Shown piece after piece: positions 1 to 8,661 of a stretch of DNA of 64,000 nucleotides (the stretch's first letter is position 1; every line of letters begins with the position of its first letter). The notes below the pieces were generated by a model, which saw only the letters and a list, made by a program, of their open reading frames with translations, made no database searches and was not told where the DNA came from. The stretch is from Pseudomonadota bacterium (GTDB lineage Bacteria; Pseudomonadota; Gammaproteobacteria; Xanthomonadales; Ahniellaceae). The DNA lies in assembly GCA_022843465.1 (NCBI GenBank), contig JALHNO010000001.1, forward strand, positions 198,787 to 262,786, written 5' to 3'. Position numbers and translations under genes: made by a program.

Positions 1-315
1 CATGAGGGCGGCGATGTGGTCGTGCGGGTGGATCTGGATGAGCAGGGCAGGGTCAGCAATCTGGGAATCGAACACAGCGAACTCGGCCGCGCTTTCGAGA
101 AGGCCGCCATCGCTTCGGTGAAGCGCTCCGAGTTTGCACCGGCACGAAAGAACGGGATCGCGGTCAGTTGTACGGCTCTGGTGGCTATCCGCTTCCAGCA
201 GGACGAGCCGACCGATTTCTCGCAGCTGATGGATTTCCCGGTGACCCTGCGCGGCCATCCGCGCCAGCACTACCATGAGCCGCGTTATGTGAACTGGCGG
301 CCGCGCGGCGGCTAA
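1..315 (+). CDS. TonB C-terminal-domain protein, 5' end missing
   Basis: The reading frame is open from the first base and ends in a stop at 313-315, so only the last 104 residues are present. They match the TonB C-terminal fold: a strand with VVVRVDLDEQGRV, then an alternating region ending EFAPARKNG and a final strand LVAIRFQQ. Energy-transducer TonB proteins use this domain to contact the TonB box of outer-membrane receptors, but the same domain is also attached to unrelated periplasmic proteins, so the full gene may be something other than tonB. The tail after the domain is rich in Arg, His and Pro. The N-terminus, including any membrane anchor, lies outside the window. Confidence 0.7.
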   Translation, partial: HEGGDVVVRVDLDEQGRVSNLGIEHSELGRAFEKAAIASVKRSEFAPARKNGIAVSCTALVAIRFQQDEPTDFSQLMDFPVTLRGHPRQHYHEPRYVNWRPRGG

Positions 316-390
316 GGCCTGATCGGCGGCGTGGCAAGCAGCCGCGCCGCCGCTGGACTGAATGGGCTCAGGCCGTGGCGTTGCTGACGC

Positions 391-1380
391 ACGGAGGGCC
401 GCGCTCCCGCGCGGCCGCTCTGGCTTCTGGCCCAAGGCCGCCCTGCTCCATCGCTTCAGCCTGAACTCCCGATGGATTCTTGCTGCTGGCCTGTCGGTAG
501 CCTGCAGGCGTCGCAGGAGCGACGCCCTCCATTCGCAGCGGCCGATGTCGAAGGTCCGACGACTGATCAGGATTGTTGCGAATCGGGAGGGCGCATGGGA
601 CGGAGGGCCGCGCTCCCGCGCGGCCGCTCTGGCTTCTGGCCCAAGGCCGCCCTGATCCCTCGCTTCAGACCGAACTTCCGATGGATTCTTGCTGCTGGCG
701 TGTCGGTGGCCTGCAGGCGTCGCAGGAGCGACGCCCTCCACTCGCAGCGGCCGATGTCGAAGGTCCAACGACTGATCAGGATTGTTGCGAATCGGGAAGG
801 CGCATGGGACGGAGGGCCGCGCTCCCGCGCGGCCGCTCTGGCTTCTGGCCCAAGGCCGCCCAGCTCCCTCGCTTCAGACCGAACTCCCGATGGATTCTTG
901 CTGCTGGCCTGTCGGTAGCCTGCAGGCGTCGCAGGAGCGACGCCCTCCATTCGCAGCGGCTGATGTCGAAGGCCCAGCGACTGATCAGGAATGTTGCGAA
1001 TCGGGAGGGCGCATGGGACGGAGGGCCGCGCTCCCGCGCGGCCGCTCTGGCTTCTGGCCCAAGGCCGCCCAGCTCCCTCGCTTCAGACCGAACTCCCGAT
1101 GGATTCTTGCTGCTGGCCTGTCGGTAGCCTGCAGGCGTCGCAGGAGCGACGCCCTCCATTCGCAGCGGCTGATGTCGAAGGCCCAGCGACTGATCAGGAA
1201 TGTTGCGAATCGGGAGGGCGCATGGGACGGAGGGCCGCGCTCCCGCGCGGCCGCTCTGGCTTCTGGCCCAAGGCCGCCCAGCTCCCTCGCTTCAGACCGA
1301 ACTCCCGATGGATTCTTGCTGCTGGCCTGTCGGTAGCCTGCAGGCGTCGCAGGAGCGACGCCCTACACTCGCAGCGGCCG
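391..1380. repeat. 209-bp tandem array of paired REP-like palindromes, about 4.7 copies
   Basis: The same block recurs with an exact 209-bp period: the motif CGGAGGGCC starts at 392, 601, 810, 1019 and 1228. Each unit holds two perfect hairpins. Hairpin A has stem GGCCGCGC/GCGCGGCC with loop TCCC at 397-416, 606-625, 815-834, 1024-1043 and 1233-1252. Hairpin B has stem GGCGTCGC/GCGACGCC with loop AGGA at 507-526, 716-735, 925-944, 1134-1153 and 1343-1362. B read on the minus strand is a diverged copy of A, so the unit looks like an inverted REP pair (BIME-like). Units 810-1018 and 1019-1227 look identical to me, which suggests recent expansion. Reading frames cross the array in several frames, but I regard them as by-products of the repeat. 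No transposase or RAYT gene is next to it. Confidence 0.9.
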
Positions 1381-1436
1381 AAGGACGGCGCGAATGCCGG
1401 GCAGCGCCAGCTGCCTCGCCGGTGGGCAGTCGGCGA

Positions 1437-3584
1437 TCAGCTGGCCTGCCGATAGCGTTGAATCAGGTATTCGGTTGATCGATGCATCTCAAGCAGGGGC
1501 AGCACGGTTTTCCAGAGCGCATCCGCGCGACCATGTTCGCCGAGTGCACGCAGGGACAGGGCGACGAAACCATTGACCTCGGCGATCAGGCCCATCATCA
1601 GCGGGTTGCCCTGGAACTGTCTGGCCTGGGACAAGGCCTCGCCATAATGCCGCAGCGCCTGCGCGTGTTGTGCGCGCTCACTGGCAACTACGCCGCGGAC
1701 ATAGCGATAGCCGATCATGGCGAGTTCCGAGAGTCCGGCGAGAGGCGCCTGCGCAATCAAGTCCTCGGCGCCATCGGCATCGCGCTGATAGCGCGCCAGT
1801 GACATCGCCAGATCGATCGCCACCAGATGATTGCCGGGATCGAGCGCGAGCTGACGGCGTTGCGTCGCGATCATCCGGGCGTGATCGCCGGCGGCATCGT
1901 GGATGGCAGCCAGCGTGGTCAGATAGGACTCGGGCGATTCACTGGCCTCGTGCTGCTGCCAGAGGCGCAGGCCGGCCTCGGTCTCGCCGCGTGCTGCCAG
2001 GATCTTGCACTGTTCGGCCACCAGCTGCGGCTTGCGGATACCCGGTGGATGCAGCAGGCGCAGCAGGCCCAGGCAGAATTGCGCCGTCGACCAGCGCCCG
2101 AGCGCGCGGGCACGCATCAGCTGATTGAACAGCAACATCGGCCCGATCAGGAACACCAGCACGGCCAGCGCTGCCAGCGCATAGGCAAACCCGAGGTAAT
2201 CGCCCCAGCCGTAGGGCGGACCGGCACGTAGACTGAAAAAACAGATCAGCGCCGGTGGCAGCCAGATCAGTACATTTCCCCAGAGTGCGCGCAGCAGCGA
2301 CAGCAGGATCGGCTCCCGCATCGCGCGCGCGGCCACCTTCGCTGCGGCCGGATCGAGCACCGCGGCGTCGAGCTCGGCGCCCGGGATGTTCTCACTGAGG
2401 ATCCGGCTGTCCTCCAGACCCATCCTGCCCAGTTGCCGCATGGCATCGGCACTGTCGCGCGCCAGTACCGCGCCCTCGCGGGTATGGCCTGCGCCATCGG
2501 TTGCCGAGTAGAGATGCGGCGTCGCCGCACGCGCGTGGGCGGCGGGCGCGTCTTCCTCCGGCACCGGTCCTGCCGTGGTGAACACGAGGGCGGGTAGCGG
2601 TCGCGTGACTTCGCCCAACAACCTGCCTTGCTGCGCCGCCGGCAGCCGCTCCATCACCTGGCGATAGAGGCGGATGCCGGAATACTCCTGCGCCGCAAAC
2701 TGATCAACCAGCGCCGAGGCGGCTTCGACATCATCGAATCTGGCCTTGATGTCCTGCGGACGCAGGCGATCATGGACGATGCGCAGATGCGCGCGGATGC
2801 GTTCCCAGGCGACCGCGTCGAGTCCGCTGCTGCGGCGATAATGATCGCTGACCGCGGCGTCGATCTGTTCCAGCCATTGCCCATGCGAGAGCTCCAGGGC
2901 CTGGTCGATCACCGCGGGCTCGGTATTGCGGTTCAGTTGCCGCGCGCGTTGCTCGATGTCGGCGCGCTGTGGCGCGCGTCCGATGTCGGCATCCATGCGC
3001 GCGGCATAGGCGCGCTCGTGCACGGCCTGCAGCAGGCGCAGATCAAAACTGCGCAATTCCATCGCCGCGCTCAGTTGCTGCAGACGTTCGATCGCCTGTT
3101 CCGGCTGCAGATCCGGTTCGATCAGCCATTGCATCGACGCGGTCTTTGCTGCCGGCTCCGGTCCATTGCCGATCGCGATCAGCTGATTGCCCGTGCTCAG
3201 GGCAAGTAGACTGAATTGCACCGTGGTGGTTTCACTTTCTCCATATTCCTCGGTCAGCAACAGCGCCAGCGGCAGGTGCGAATGGCACGCGCTGCGCACC
3301 ACGACAAAGGCGCCGCCGCTGTCCTCGAGATCCGCAAGCAATTCGAAACCGAGCGCATGGAAACGCGCCCAGGCCTGCTGCATCGGAACGCTCGGTTCGG
3401 CGATGTGCGCGACTACCAGTTCGATCCGTGCCGGGCGCCCGCAGCGCGGGTCCATCAGCTCGGCAGCGGCGAGGTAGCCGCCGAGTTTTTTCCGGAACCA
3501 GCGCTTGGCCCACCACCATCCGGCCAGGCCCAGAATCACCAGGAGCAGGATGCTGCCGAGTGCAATCTTGAGGAACATCACCAT
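1437..3584 (-). CDS. Unknown membrane protein with C-terminal TPR-like region
   Basis: I do not recognise the family. The start is placed at the MVMFLKIALG codon, because residues upstream in the frame have low-complexity noncoding character. A second ATG lies two codons further on. Residues about 1-25 form an N-terminal membrane segment (LGSILLLVILGLAGWWW). A long soluble region follows. Two hydrophobic segments near residues 430-490 (NVLIWLPPALICFF and YALAALAVLVFLIGPMLLF) place a second membrane portion before the C-terminus. The last 150 or so residues are Ala/Leu-rich helical repeats (YQRDADGAEDLIAQAPLAG, ALRHYGEALSQARQF) that resemble tetratricopeptide repeats. The gene is monocistronic and divergent from the FAD oxidoreductase at 3805. 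It may be an envelope scaffold, but that is a guess. Confidence 0.75.
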   Translation of the reverse strand: MVMFLKIALGSILLLVILGLAGWWWAKRWFRKKLGGYLAAAELMDPRCGRPARIELVVAHIAEPSVPMQQAWARFHALGFELLADLEDSGGAFVVVRSACHSHLPLALLLTEEYGESETTTVQFSLLALSTGNQLIAIGNGPEPAAKTASMQWLIEPDLQPEQAIERLQQLSAAMELRSFDLRLLQAVHERAYAARMDADIGRAPQRADIEQRARQLNRNTEPAVIDQALELSHGQWLEQIDAAVSDHYRRSSGLDAVAWERIRAHLRIVHDRLRPQDIKARFDDVEAASALVDQFAAQEYSGIRLYRQVMERLPAAQQGRLLGEVTRPLPALVFTTAGPVPEEDAPAAHARAATPHLYSATDGAGHTREGAVLARDSADAMRQLGRMGLEDSRILSENIPGAELDAAVLDPAAAKVAARAMREPILLSLLRALWGNVLIWLPPALICFFSLRAGPPYGWGDYLGFAYALAALAVLVFLIGPMLLFNQLMRARALGRWSTAQFCLGLLRLLHPPGIRKPQLVAEQCKILAARGETEAGLRLWQQHEASESPESYLTTLAAIHDAAGDHARMIATQRRQLALDPGNHLVAIDLAMSLARYQRDADGAEDLIAQAPLAGLSELAMIGYRYVRGVVASERAQHAQALRHYGEALSQARQFQGNPLMMGLIAEVNGFVALSLRALGEHGRADALWKTVLPLLEMHRSTEYLIQRYRQAS

Positions 3585-3804
3585 GAAACACCGCCGTGGC
3601 AGAGGGATTCTGGCGGCCGGCGTGCCGGTACTCCGGGTACCGAGGTGCAACGGCCACGCGCTTGAGCTACAGGAATGCCGCCAGATTCTACCCTGTGTCG
3701 CGGTAGACACCGGGACGTCGCTCCCCTTACGGGACTGCCAATCGCAAGCGACTTCGGCGCTATCCTGTGCTGGCCCGATCCCGATCCTCGAGGTACGCGC
3801 GACG

Positions 3805-4965
3805 ATGCAGGCGAGCGACAGCAGGTACGACGTGGCGGTGGTCGGTGCCGGTGTGTTCGGGGTCTGGACCGCCTGGCATCTGCATCGTGCCGGACAGAAG
3901 GTGATCCTGATCGATGCCCATGGACCCGCGCATGCCCGCGCCAGTTCCGCCGGCGAGACCCGCGTCATTCGTGCTGCCTATGGACCCGATGAAATCTACG
4001 CGCGCTACGCAATGCGCGCGCTGGCGCAGTGGCGACAAACCCTGCTCGCGCTTGGCTGCGGCGAATTGCTGCGCAGCAGTGGTGTGCTCTGGCTGCAGCG
4101 GCCGGACAGTGTCAGCGGCGCGCAATCGCTGGCGGTGCTGGCCGAACTCGCGATTGCGCACGAGCGACTGGATCCCGCCGCGTTGACTGCGCGCTATCCG
4201 CAGATTCAGCTGCCGCCCGATATCTGGGCGATCCTGGAGCCCGACGCCGGTGCCCTGTTGGCGCGCCGTGCGGTACAAAGGCTGGCGCTGGAACTGCAGC
4301 GCGAGGGCGTCCCACTGCTGCGCGCTGAAATTGCTGCCGTGCGCGGCAGCGGCAGGCTCGATGGTGTCGTCGCCGCCAGCGGCGCCGCGATCCGGGCTCG
4401 CCAGCATGTATTTGCCTGCGGTCCCTGGCTCGGCAAGGTGTTGCCCGATCTGCTTGGCCCGCGCATCTTTCCGACCCGCCAGGAGGTCTATTACTTCGGC
4501 ACGCCCGCAGCCGATCCGCGCTTCATGATCGAGCACCTGCCGGTCTGGCTGGACTACGACCGCGACTACTATGGCATTCCCGATATCGAGGGCCGCGGCT
4601 TCAAGATCGCGCATGATCGCCATGGCGGTGCGATCGATCCCGACGCTGCCGAGCGGGCTCCCAGCCCCGAAGGCATCGAGGCAGCGCGCGCATTCCTCGC
4701 CCGCCGCTTTCCGTTGCTTGCCGGCGCGCCGCTCATCGGCGCTGAAGTCTGTCAGTACGAAAACACCTCCAATGGCGACCTGATCGTCGATCGGCATCCG
4801 GCGCTCGACAATGTCTGGATCGTTGGTGGTGGTTCCGGCCATGGCTTCAAGCATGGCCCGGCGATTGGCGAACATGCGGCGCAGCGGATACTCGACAGCA
4901 CGGCGGCCGAGCCGCGTTTCCTGCTGGCGAACAAATGCAGCACCCAGCAAAGGCAGGTGCACTGA
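3805..4965 (+). CDS. FAD-dependent oxidoreductase, SolA / monomeric sarcosine oxidase-like
   Basis: The protein is about 386 residues, the usual size for N-methyltryptophan oxidase and monomeric sarcosine oxidase. The dinucleotide-binding motif VVGAGVFGVWTAWHL is near the N-terminus, followed by an acidic strand end (LIDAHG) and the family signature SSAGETRVIRAAYG that lines the FAD. A C-terminal segment (DLIVDRHP, then GGGSGHGFKHGPAIGE) is typical of DAO-fold enzymes and contacts the flavin. The start is taken at the ATG before QASDSRYD, since the longer open frame upstream has no recognisable sequence. The stop overlaps the start of the next flavoenzyme (TGATG at 4963), so the two are co-translated. 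The true substrate, a secondary or N-methylated amine, cannot be read from sequence. Confidence 0.85.
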   Translation: MQASDSRYDVAVVGAGVFGVWTAWHLHRAGQKVILIDAHGPAHARASSAGETRVIRAAYGPDEIYARYAMRALAQWRQTLLALGCGELLRSSGVLWLQRPDSVSGAQSLAVLAELAIAHERLDPAALTARYPQIQLPPDIWAILEPDAGALLARRAVQRLALELQREGVPLLRAEIAAVRGSGRLDGVVAASGAAIRARQHVFACGPWLGKVLPDLLGPRIFPTRQEVYYFGTPAADPRFMIEHLPVWLDYDRDYYGIPDIEGRGFKIAHDRHGGAIDPDAAERAPSPEGIEAARAFLARRFPLLAGAPLIGAEVCQYENTSNGDLIVDRHPALDNVWIVGGGSGHGFKHGPAIGEHAAQRILDSTAAEPRFLLANKCSTQQRQVH

Positions 4966-6101
4966 TGAATGCCGTGGTCGACGTAGACAGCATCGTCATC
5001 GGCGCTGGCGTGGTCGGACTCGCGGTCGCGCGGGCGCTGGCACTGGCCGGGCGCGAGGTGTTCGTACTCGAAGCCGAGGATCGCGCTGGCGAGGGAATCT
5101 CCAGCCGCAATTCCGGTGTCATCCATGCCGGCCTGTACTACGCCGAGGGTTCGTTGAAGGCGCGCTGCTGCGTTCGTGGCCGTGCGCTGCTGTACGAGTT
5201 CTGCGCCCGCGCTGGCGTCGCCCACCGGCGCACCGGCAAACTGGTCGTTGCGACCAATGCCGACGAACGCAGCGCGCTGGAAAAGCTGTTGCCGCGTGCG
5301 CTCGCCAATGGCGTCGATGGTCTGCGCTGGCTGGAGGGCGATGCCGCCATGCGGCTGGAACCCGCACTGCACTGCGTGGCGGCGATCGAATCCAGCGAGA
5401 GCGGCATTGTCGATGTGCCCGAACTGGTGATGGCCCTGATTGGCGCACTCGAGCAATCGGGTGGCCAGCTGGTCTGCAATCATCGGGTCAGTCGCATCGC
5501 CCATGAGCAGGGCGTGTTCCGCGTCGAGACCGCAGCCGGCGACTCGGTGCGCTGCCGCCATCTGGTCAATTCCGCCGGTCTGCATGCGACCGAAGTGGCG
5601 GCGATGATCGATGCCCTCGATCCGATCCATGTGCCGCGTCAGTACTACGCCGCCGGACACTACTATCGCCTGCAGGGCTGGCGGCATCCCGATCCGGCCG
5701 CGCCGGCGGGATCGCCGCCGTTCGCGCGCCTGATCTATCCGGTGCCGGTAGCCGCCGGGCTCGGTGTGCATCTGGGTTTCGACGCTGCCGGTCGCTGTCA
5801 TTTCGGCCCGGATGTGCGCTGGATTGCGCAGCCCGACTACCAGTTCGACGACAGTCAGCACGCCCATTTTGCCGACTCGATCCAACGCTGGTGGCCAGCG
5901 CTGCGCGATGACCAGCTGGCGCCGGATTTTGTCGGCGTGCGCCCCAAACTGGTTGGCCCGGGCGAGCCCAGCGGTGACTTCGTGCTGCAAGGTCAGGGCA
6001 CGCATGGGATTGCCGGCCTGGTCAATCTGTTCGGAATCGAATCGCCTGGTCTGACCTCCTGTCTGGCGATCGCCGAACACGTGCGCGATCTGCTGATCTG
6101 A
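4965..6101 (+). CDS. FAD-dependent oxidoreductase, L-2-hydroxyglutarate oxidase (LhgO)-like
   Basis: About 378 residues, with the N-terminal FAD motif IVIGAGVVGLAVARALAL and the stretch SRNSGVIHAGLYY followed by LKARCCVRGRALLYEFC. That stretch is characteristic of the LhgO/YgaF branch of the DAO family. A second conserved element, TGKLVVAT, follows. The C-terminus has FVGVRPKLVGPGEPSGDF and the closing GIESPGLTSCLAIAEHV of this family. These enzymes oxidise L-2-hydroxyglutarate to 2-oxoglutarate and pass electrons to the membrane quinone pool. The ATG overlaps the upstream stop by one base, hence start 4965 and not the ATG at 4935. Pairing with the SolA-like gene suggests a shared amine or amino-acid catabolic role. 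Confidence 0.82.
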   Translation: MNAVVDVDSIVIGAGVVGLAVARALALAGREVFVLEAEDRAGEGISSRNSGVIHAGLYYAEGSLKARCCVRGRALLYEFCARAGVAHRRTGKLVVATNADERSALEKLLPRALANGVDGLRWLEGDAAMRLEPALHCVAAIESSESGIVDVPELVMALIGALEQSGGQLVCNHRVSRIAHEQGVFRVETAAGDSVRCRHLVNSAGLHATEVAAMIDALDPIHVPRQYYAAGHYYRLQGWRHPDPAAPAGSPPFARLIYPVPVAAGLGVHLGFDAAGRCHFGPDVRWIAQPDYQFDDSQHAHFADSIQRWWPALRDDQLAPDFVGVRPKLVGPGEPSGDFVLQGQGTHGIAGLVNLFGIESPGLTSCLAIAEHVRDLLI

Positions 6102-6171
6102 CTGCGGCGCTCGCTCAGCGACGGCCGGACCGGGTTAGAATCGTCCGCTACATCCACTCGGGAGTCTGTCC

Positions 6172-6723
6172 ATGGCCTGGCGTAACAGCACGGATCGCTA
6201 CGGTTCGCTATCGATCGGTTTGCACTGGCTCATGTTGTTGCTGCTGGCCGCGGTCTATGCCTGCATCGAGTTGCGCGAGTTCTATCCGCGCGGCAGCGAT
6301 CCCCGCAATGCCTTGAAGGCCTGGCACTTCATGCTCGGACTGTCGGTGCTGATCCTGGTCGTGATCCGCATCATCGCGCGTCTGCTCGGGCCGACGCCGG
6401 AGATCAAACCACAGCCACCGCGCTGGCAACTGCTGCCCGCGCATGCGGTACATCTTTTTCTGTACGCGCTGATGATCGGCATGCCGATTGCCGGCTGGCT
6501 GATCCTGAGTGCCGAGGGTGCACGCATTCCGTTCTTTGGACTGGAACTTCCGGCGCTGATCGGCGCCGACAAGGACCTGGCCCATGACATCGAGGACTGG
6601 CACAAATTGTTCGGCACTATCGGTTACTACGTGATCGGCGTGCACGCCGCCGCCGCGCTGATCCATCACTATTTCATGCGCGACAATACCCTGCTGCGCA
6701 TGCTGCCCGGTCGCCGTCGCTGA
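6172..6723 (+). CDS. Cytochrome b561-family di-haem membrane protein
   Basis: A protein of 183 residues with four predicted membrane helices: SIGLHWLMLLLLAAVYACI, LKAWHFMLGLSVLILVVIR, HAVHLFLYALMIGMPIAGW and LFGTIGYYVIGVHAAAALI. Each helix carries histidines placed as in bacterial cytochrome b561 (H in GLHW, KAWH, PAHAVH and GVHAAAALIHH), which ligate two haem b groups. The family moves electrons between quinol and superoxide or other acceptors at the inner membrane. A short leader with GTTAGAATCG about 40 bases upstream could hold a -10 element, and GGGAG lies ahead of the ATG. It sits between the flavoenzymes and the phosphodiesterase and may take electrons from the former, which is inference. 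Confidence 0.88.
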   Translation: MAWRNSTDRYGSLSIGLHWLMLLLLAAVYACIELREFYPRGSDPRNALKAWHFMLGLSVLILVVIRIIARLLGPTPEIKPQPPRWQLLPAHAVHLFLYALMIGMPIAGWLILSAEGARIPFFGLELPALIGADKDLAHDIEDWHKLFGTIGYYVIGVHAAAALIHHYFMRDNTLLRMLPGRRR

Positions 6724-6743
6724 ACGTGTTGGCAGCGCGCCGC

Positions 6744-8657
6744 ATGGCCATCAGCCTGCGGCCGCAGCGATGGCTCTGGCTGTGCCTGCTGCTCGCCCTG
6801 CTGCCACTGGGTTGCGGCCAGCAGCCAGAACCGAAGGCAGCGGCGCGGCTGATCGTGCTCGGCTTCGATGGGCTCGATCCGAAACTGGTCGAGCGCTGGA
6901 TGGCCGACGGCAGCCTGCCCGAGTTTGATCGCCTGCGCCGCGAAGGGCACTACCAGACCTTGGCAACCAGCAACCCACCGCAGTCGCCGGTTGCCTGGGC
7001 GAGTTTCGCCACCGGAGAAGGTGCCGGAGCACATGGCATCTTCGACTTCCTGCGTCGCAATCCCGAGACCTATGCGCCGGAGTTTTCCATAGCGCAGTTC
7101 ACGCCACCCGCGCACAGCCTGTCGTTCGGCAACTGGGACCTTCCGTTGGGCGATGGCAGACTGGTCAACCGCCGCCAGGGCGAGCCGTTCTGGCTGCGCG
7201 CGACGGCTCAGGGTCAGCGCGCCACGGTACAACGTGTGCCGGTGACCTACCCACCGGACCTGGTCCAGCGCATGCTGGCCGGCATGGGCGTGCCTGATCT
7301 GCGCGGCAGCCAGGGCACCTATACGCTGTATGCGACGCGCGCCATGGCGGCAGCCGAGAGCGGTGGGCGTGTCGTCAATGTCGCCATGAGCAATCAGGGT
7401 CGCATCGAGACCCTGTTTGAAGGGCCGCAACATCCACTCAAGCCGATGCAGGCACTGAGCCTGCCCCTGATCGTCGACGCACGCGCAGACTCCGCGGCAG
7501 TAACGCTTGGCGATGAGACCCGCGAACTCAAGCTGGGTGTCTGGAGCGACTGGTGGCCGCTGCGTTTCCCGTTCACGCTCGGATCGATTCCGGGCATGGT
7601 GCGCCTGCGTCTGGTCGAGGGCTATCCGCGGCCACTGCTGTATGTGTCACCGGTGCACGCCGACCCGACCGACGTTGTGGTGCCGCTGACCTCGCCGCCG
7701 CAGTATGCGGCAGAGCTTGCCGAGCGCATCGGCCGCTTTCATACCCTGGGCATGCCCGAAGAGACCTGGTCGCTCAACCAGGGCCATCTGGATGAGCAGG
7801 GCTTCATCGACATGGTGCGTACCACCTTGGCCGAAGGCGAGGCGATGCTGTTCGACGCGATGGATCGCCATGACAGCGAATTGGTCATCCACGTTTTCGT
7901 CCAGCCCGACCGCATCAGCCATATGTTCTGGCGCGGACTCGATGCCCAACATCCACTGCATGCCGAGTCCAATGACACCGCACGCGGCGCGATCGGGTGG
8001 ATCTATCGCGAGGCTGATCGCGTGCTCGGCGCGGTGCGGGCACGGATGGGTCCCGATGATCGTCTGGTTGTGCTCAGCGATCACGGTTTCGCTTCGTTCC
8101 GCCGCGCTGTGCATGTCAATCGCTGGCTGGTCGAGCGCGGCTACCTGGTGCTCACTGAAGGCGCAAAGGAATCGGAGCCGCTGTTCGCCCAGGTCGACTG
8201 GTCACGCAGTCGCGCCTATGCGCTCGGTCTGAACGGCATCTTCATCAATCAGGCCGGACGCGAACGTTCCGGCATCGTGACCGCCGACGAACGCGCGGCG
8301 CTGCTGCAGGAAATCATCAAGGGTCTTGCCGATTGGCGTGATGCCGATGGCAGTGTGATCGTGCAGCAGAGCTTTCTTGCCAGTGCAATCTATCCGGGCG
8401 CGCATGCCGAGGATGCGCCCGATCTCGTGCTTGGCTACGCTCCCGGCTACCGCGCGTCCTGGCAGACCACCTTGGGTGGCGCGCCGCGGCTCATGGTGGA
8501 AGACAACCGACAGCCCTGGAGTGGCGATCACTGCATCGACCCGGCAGCGGTACCCGGGGTGCTGTTCACTTCGTTTGAACCCGGGCAATCGCTCGACAAT
8601 ATCGCGGCGATGGCAGATTTTCTGCTGAAGCACACACCGGCTGCGCCGGCACACTGA
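6744..8657 (+). CDS. Lipoprotein of the alkaline phosphatase superfamily (type I phosphodiesterase / nucleotide pyrophosphatase fold)
   Basis: About 637 residues. The N-terminus is a lipoprotein signal ending LLPLGC, so the enzyme is tethered on the periplasmic side of a membrane. The metal-binding start of the fold is LIVLGFDGLDPKLVERW, and the nucleophile region SPVAWASFATGEGAGAHGI follows. Further metal ligands are in HVFVQPDRISHMFW and VVLSDHGFASF, and the last is a C-terminal SGDHCIDP. This set is typical of uncharacterised AP-superfamily hydrolases that cleave phosphodiesters or nucleotide-linked groups. A GTG at 6726, three bases after the upstream stop codon, is an alternative start. 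I prefer the ATG at 6744 because it directly heads the basic signal peptide. The gene converges on the sulfatase-like gene at 8662, which belongs to the same fold superfamily. Confidence 0.85.
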   Translation: MAISLRPQRWLWLCLLLALLPLGCGQQPEPKAAARLIVLGFDGLDPKLVERWMADGSLPEFDRLRREGHYQTLATSNPPQSPVAWASFATGEGAGAHGIFDFLRRNPETYAPEFSIAQFTPPAHSLSFGNWDLPLGDGRLVNRRQGEPFWLRATAQGQRATVQRVPVTYPPDLVQRMLAGMGVPDLRGSQGTYTLYATRAMAAAESGGRVVNVAMSNQGRIETLFEGPQHPLKPMQALSLPLIVDARADSAAVTLGDETRELKLGVWSDWWPLRFPFTLGSIPGMVRLRLVEGYPRPLLYVSPVHADPTDVVVPLTSPPQYAAELAERIGRFHTLGMPEETWSLNQGHLDEQGFIDMVRTTLAEGEAMLFDAMDRHDSELVIHVFVQPDRISHMFWRGLDAQHPLHAESNDTARGAIGWIYREADRVLGAVRARMGPDDRLVVLSDHGFASFRRAVHVNRWLVERGYLVLTEGAKESEPLFAQVDWSRSRAYALGLNGIFINQAGRERSGIVTADERAALLQEIIKGLADWRDADGSVIVQQSFLASAIYPGAHAEDAPDLVLGYAPGYRASWQTTLGGAPRLMVEDNRQPWSGDHCIDPAAVPGVLFTSFEPGQSLDNIAAMADFLLKHTPAAPAH

Positions 8658-8661
8658 TTCA

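Noticed and set aside
391-1380. CRISPR array
   Set aside because: The period is 209 bases and the repeated unit is the whole sequence, not a short repeat between unique spacers. No cas gene is near.
362-1478. Several repeated open frames of 92-184 residues on both strands, with a shared motif
   Set aside because: They result from the 209-bp repeat, are open in more than one frame, and have no ribosome-binding site or recognisable fold.
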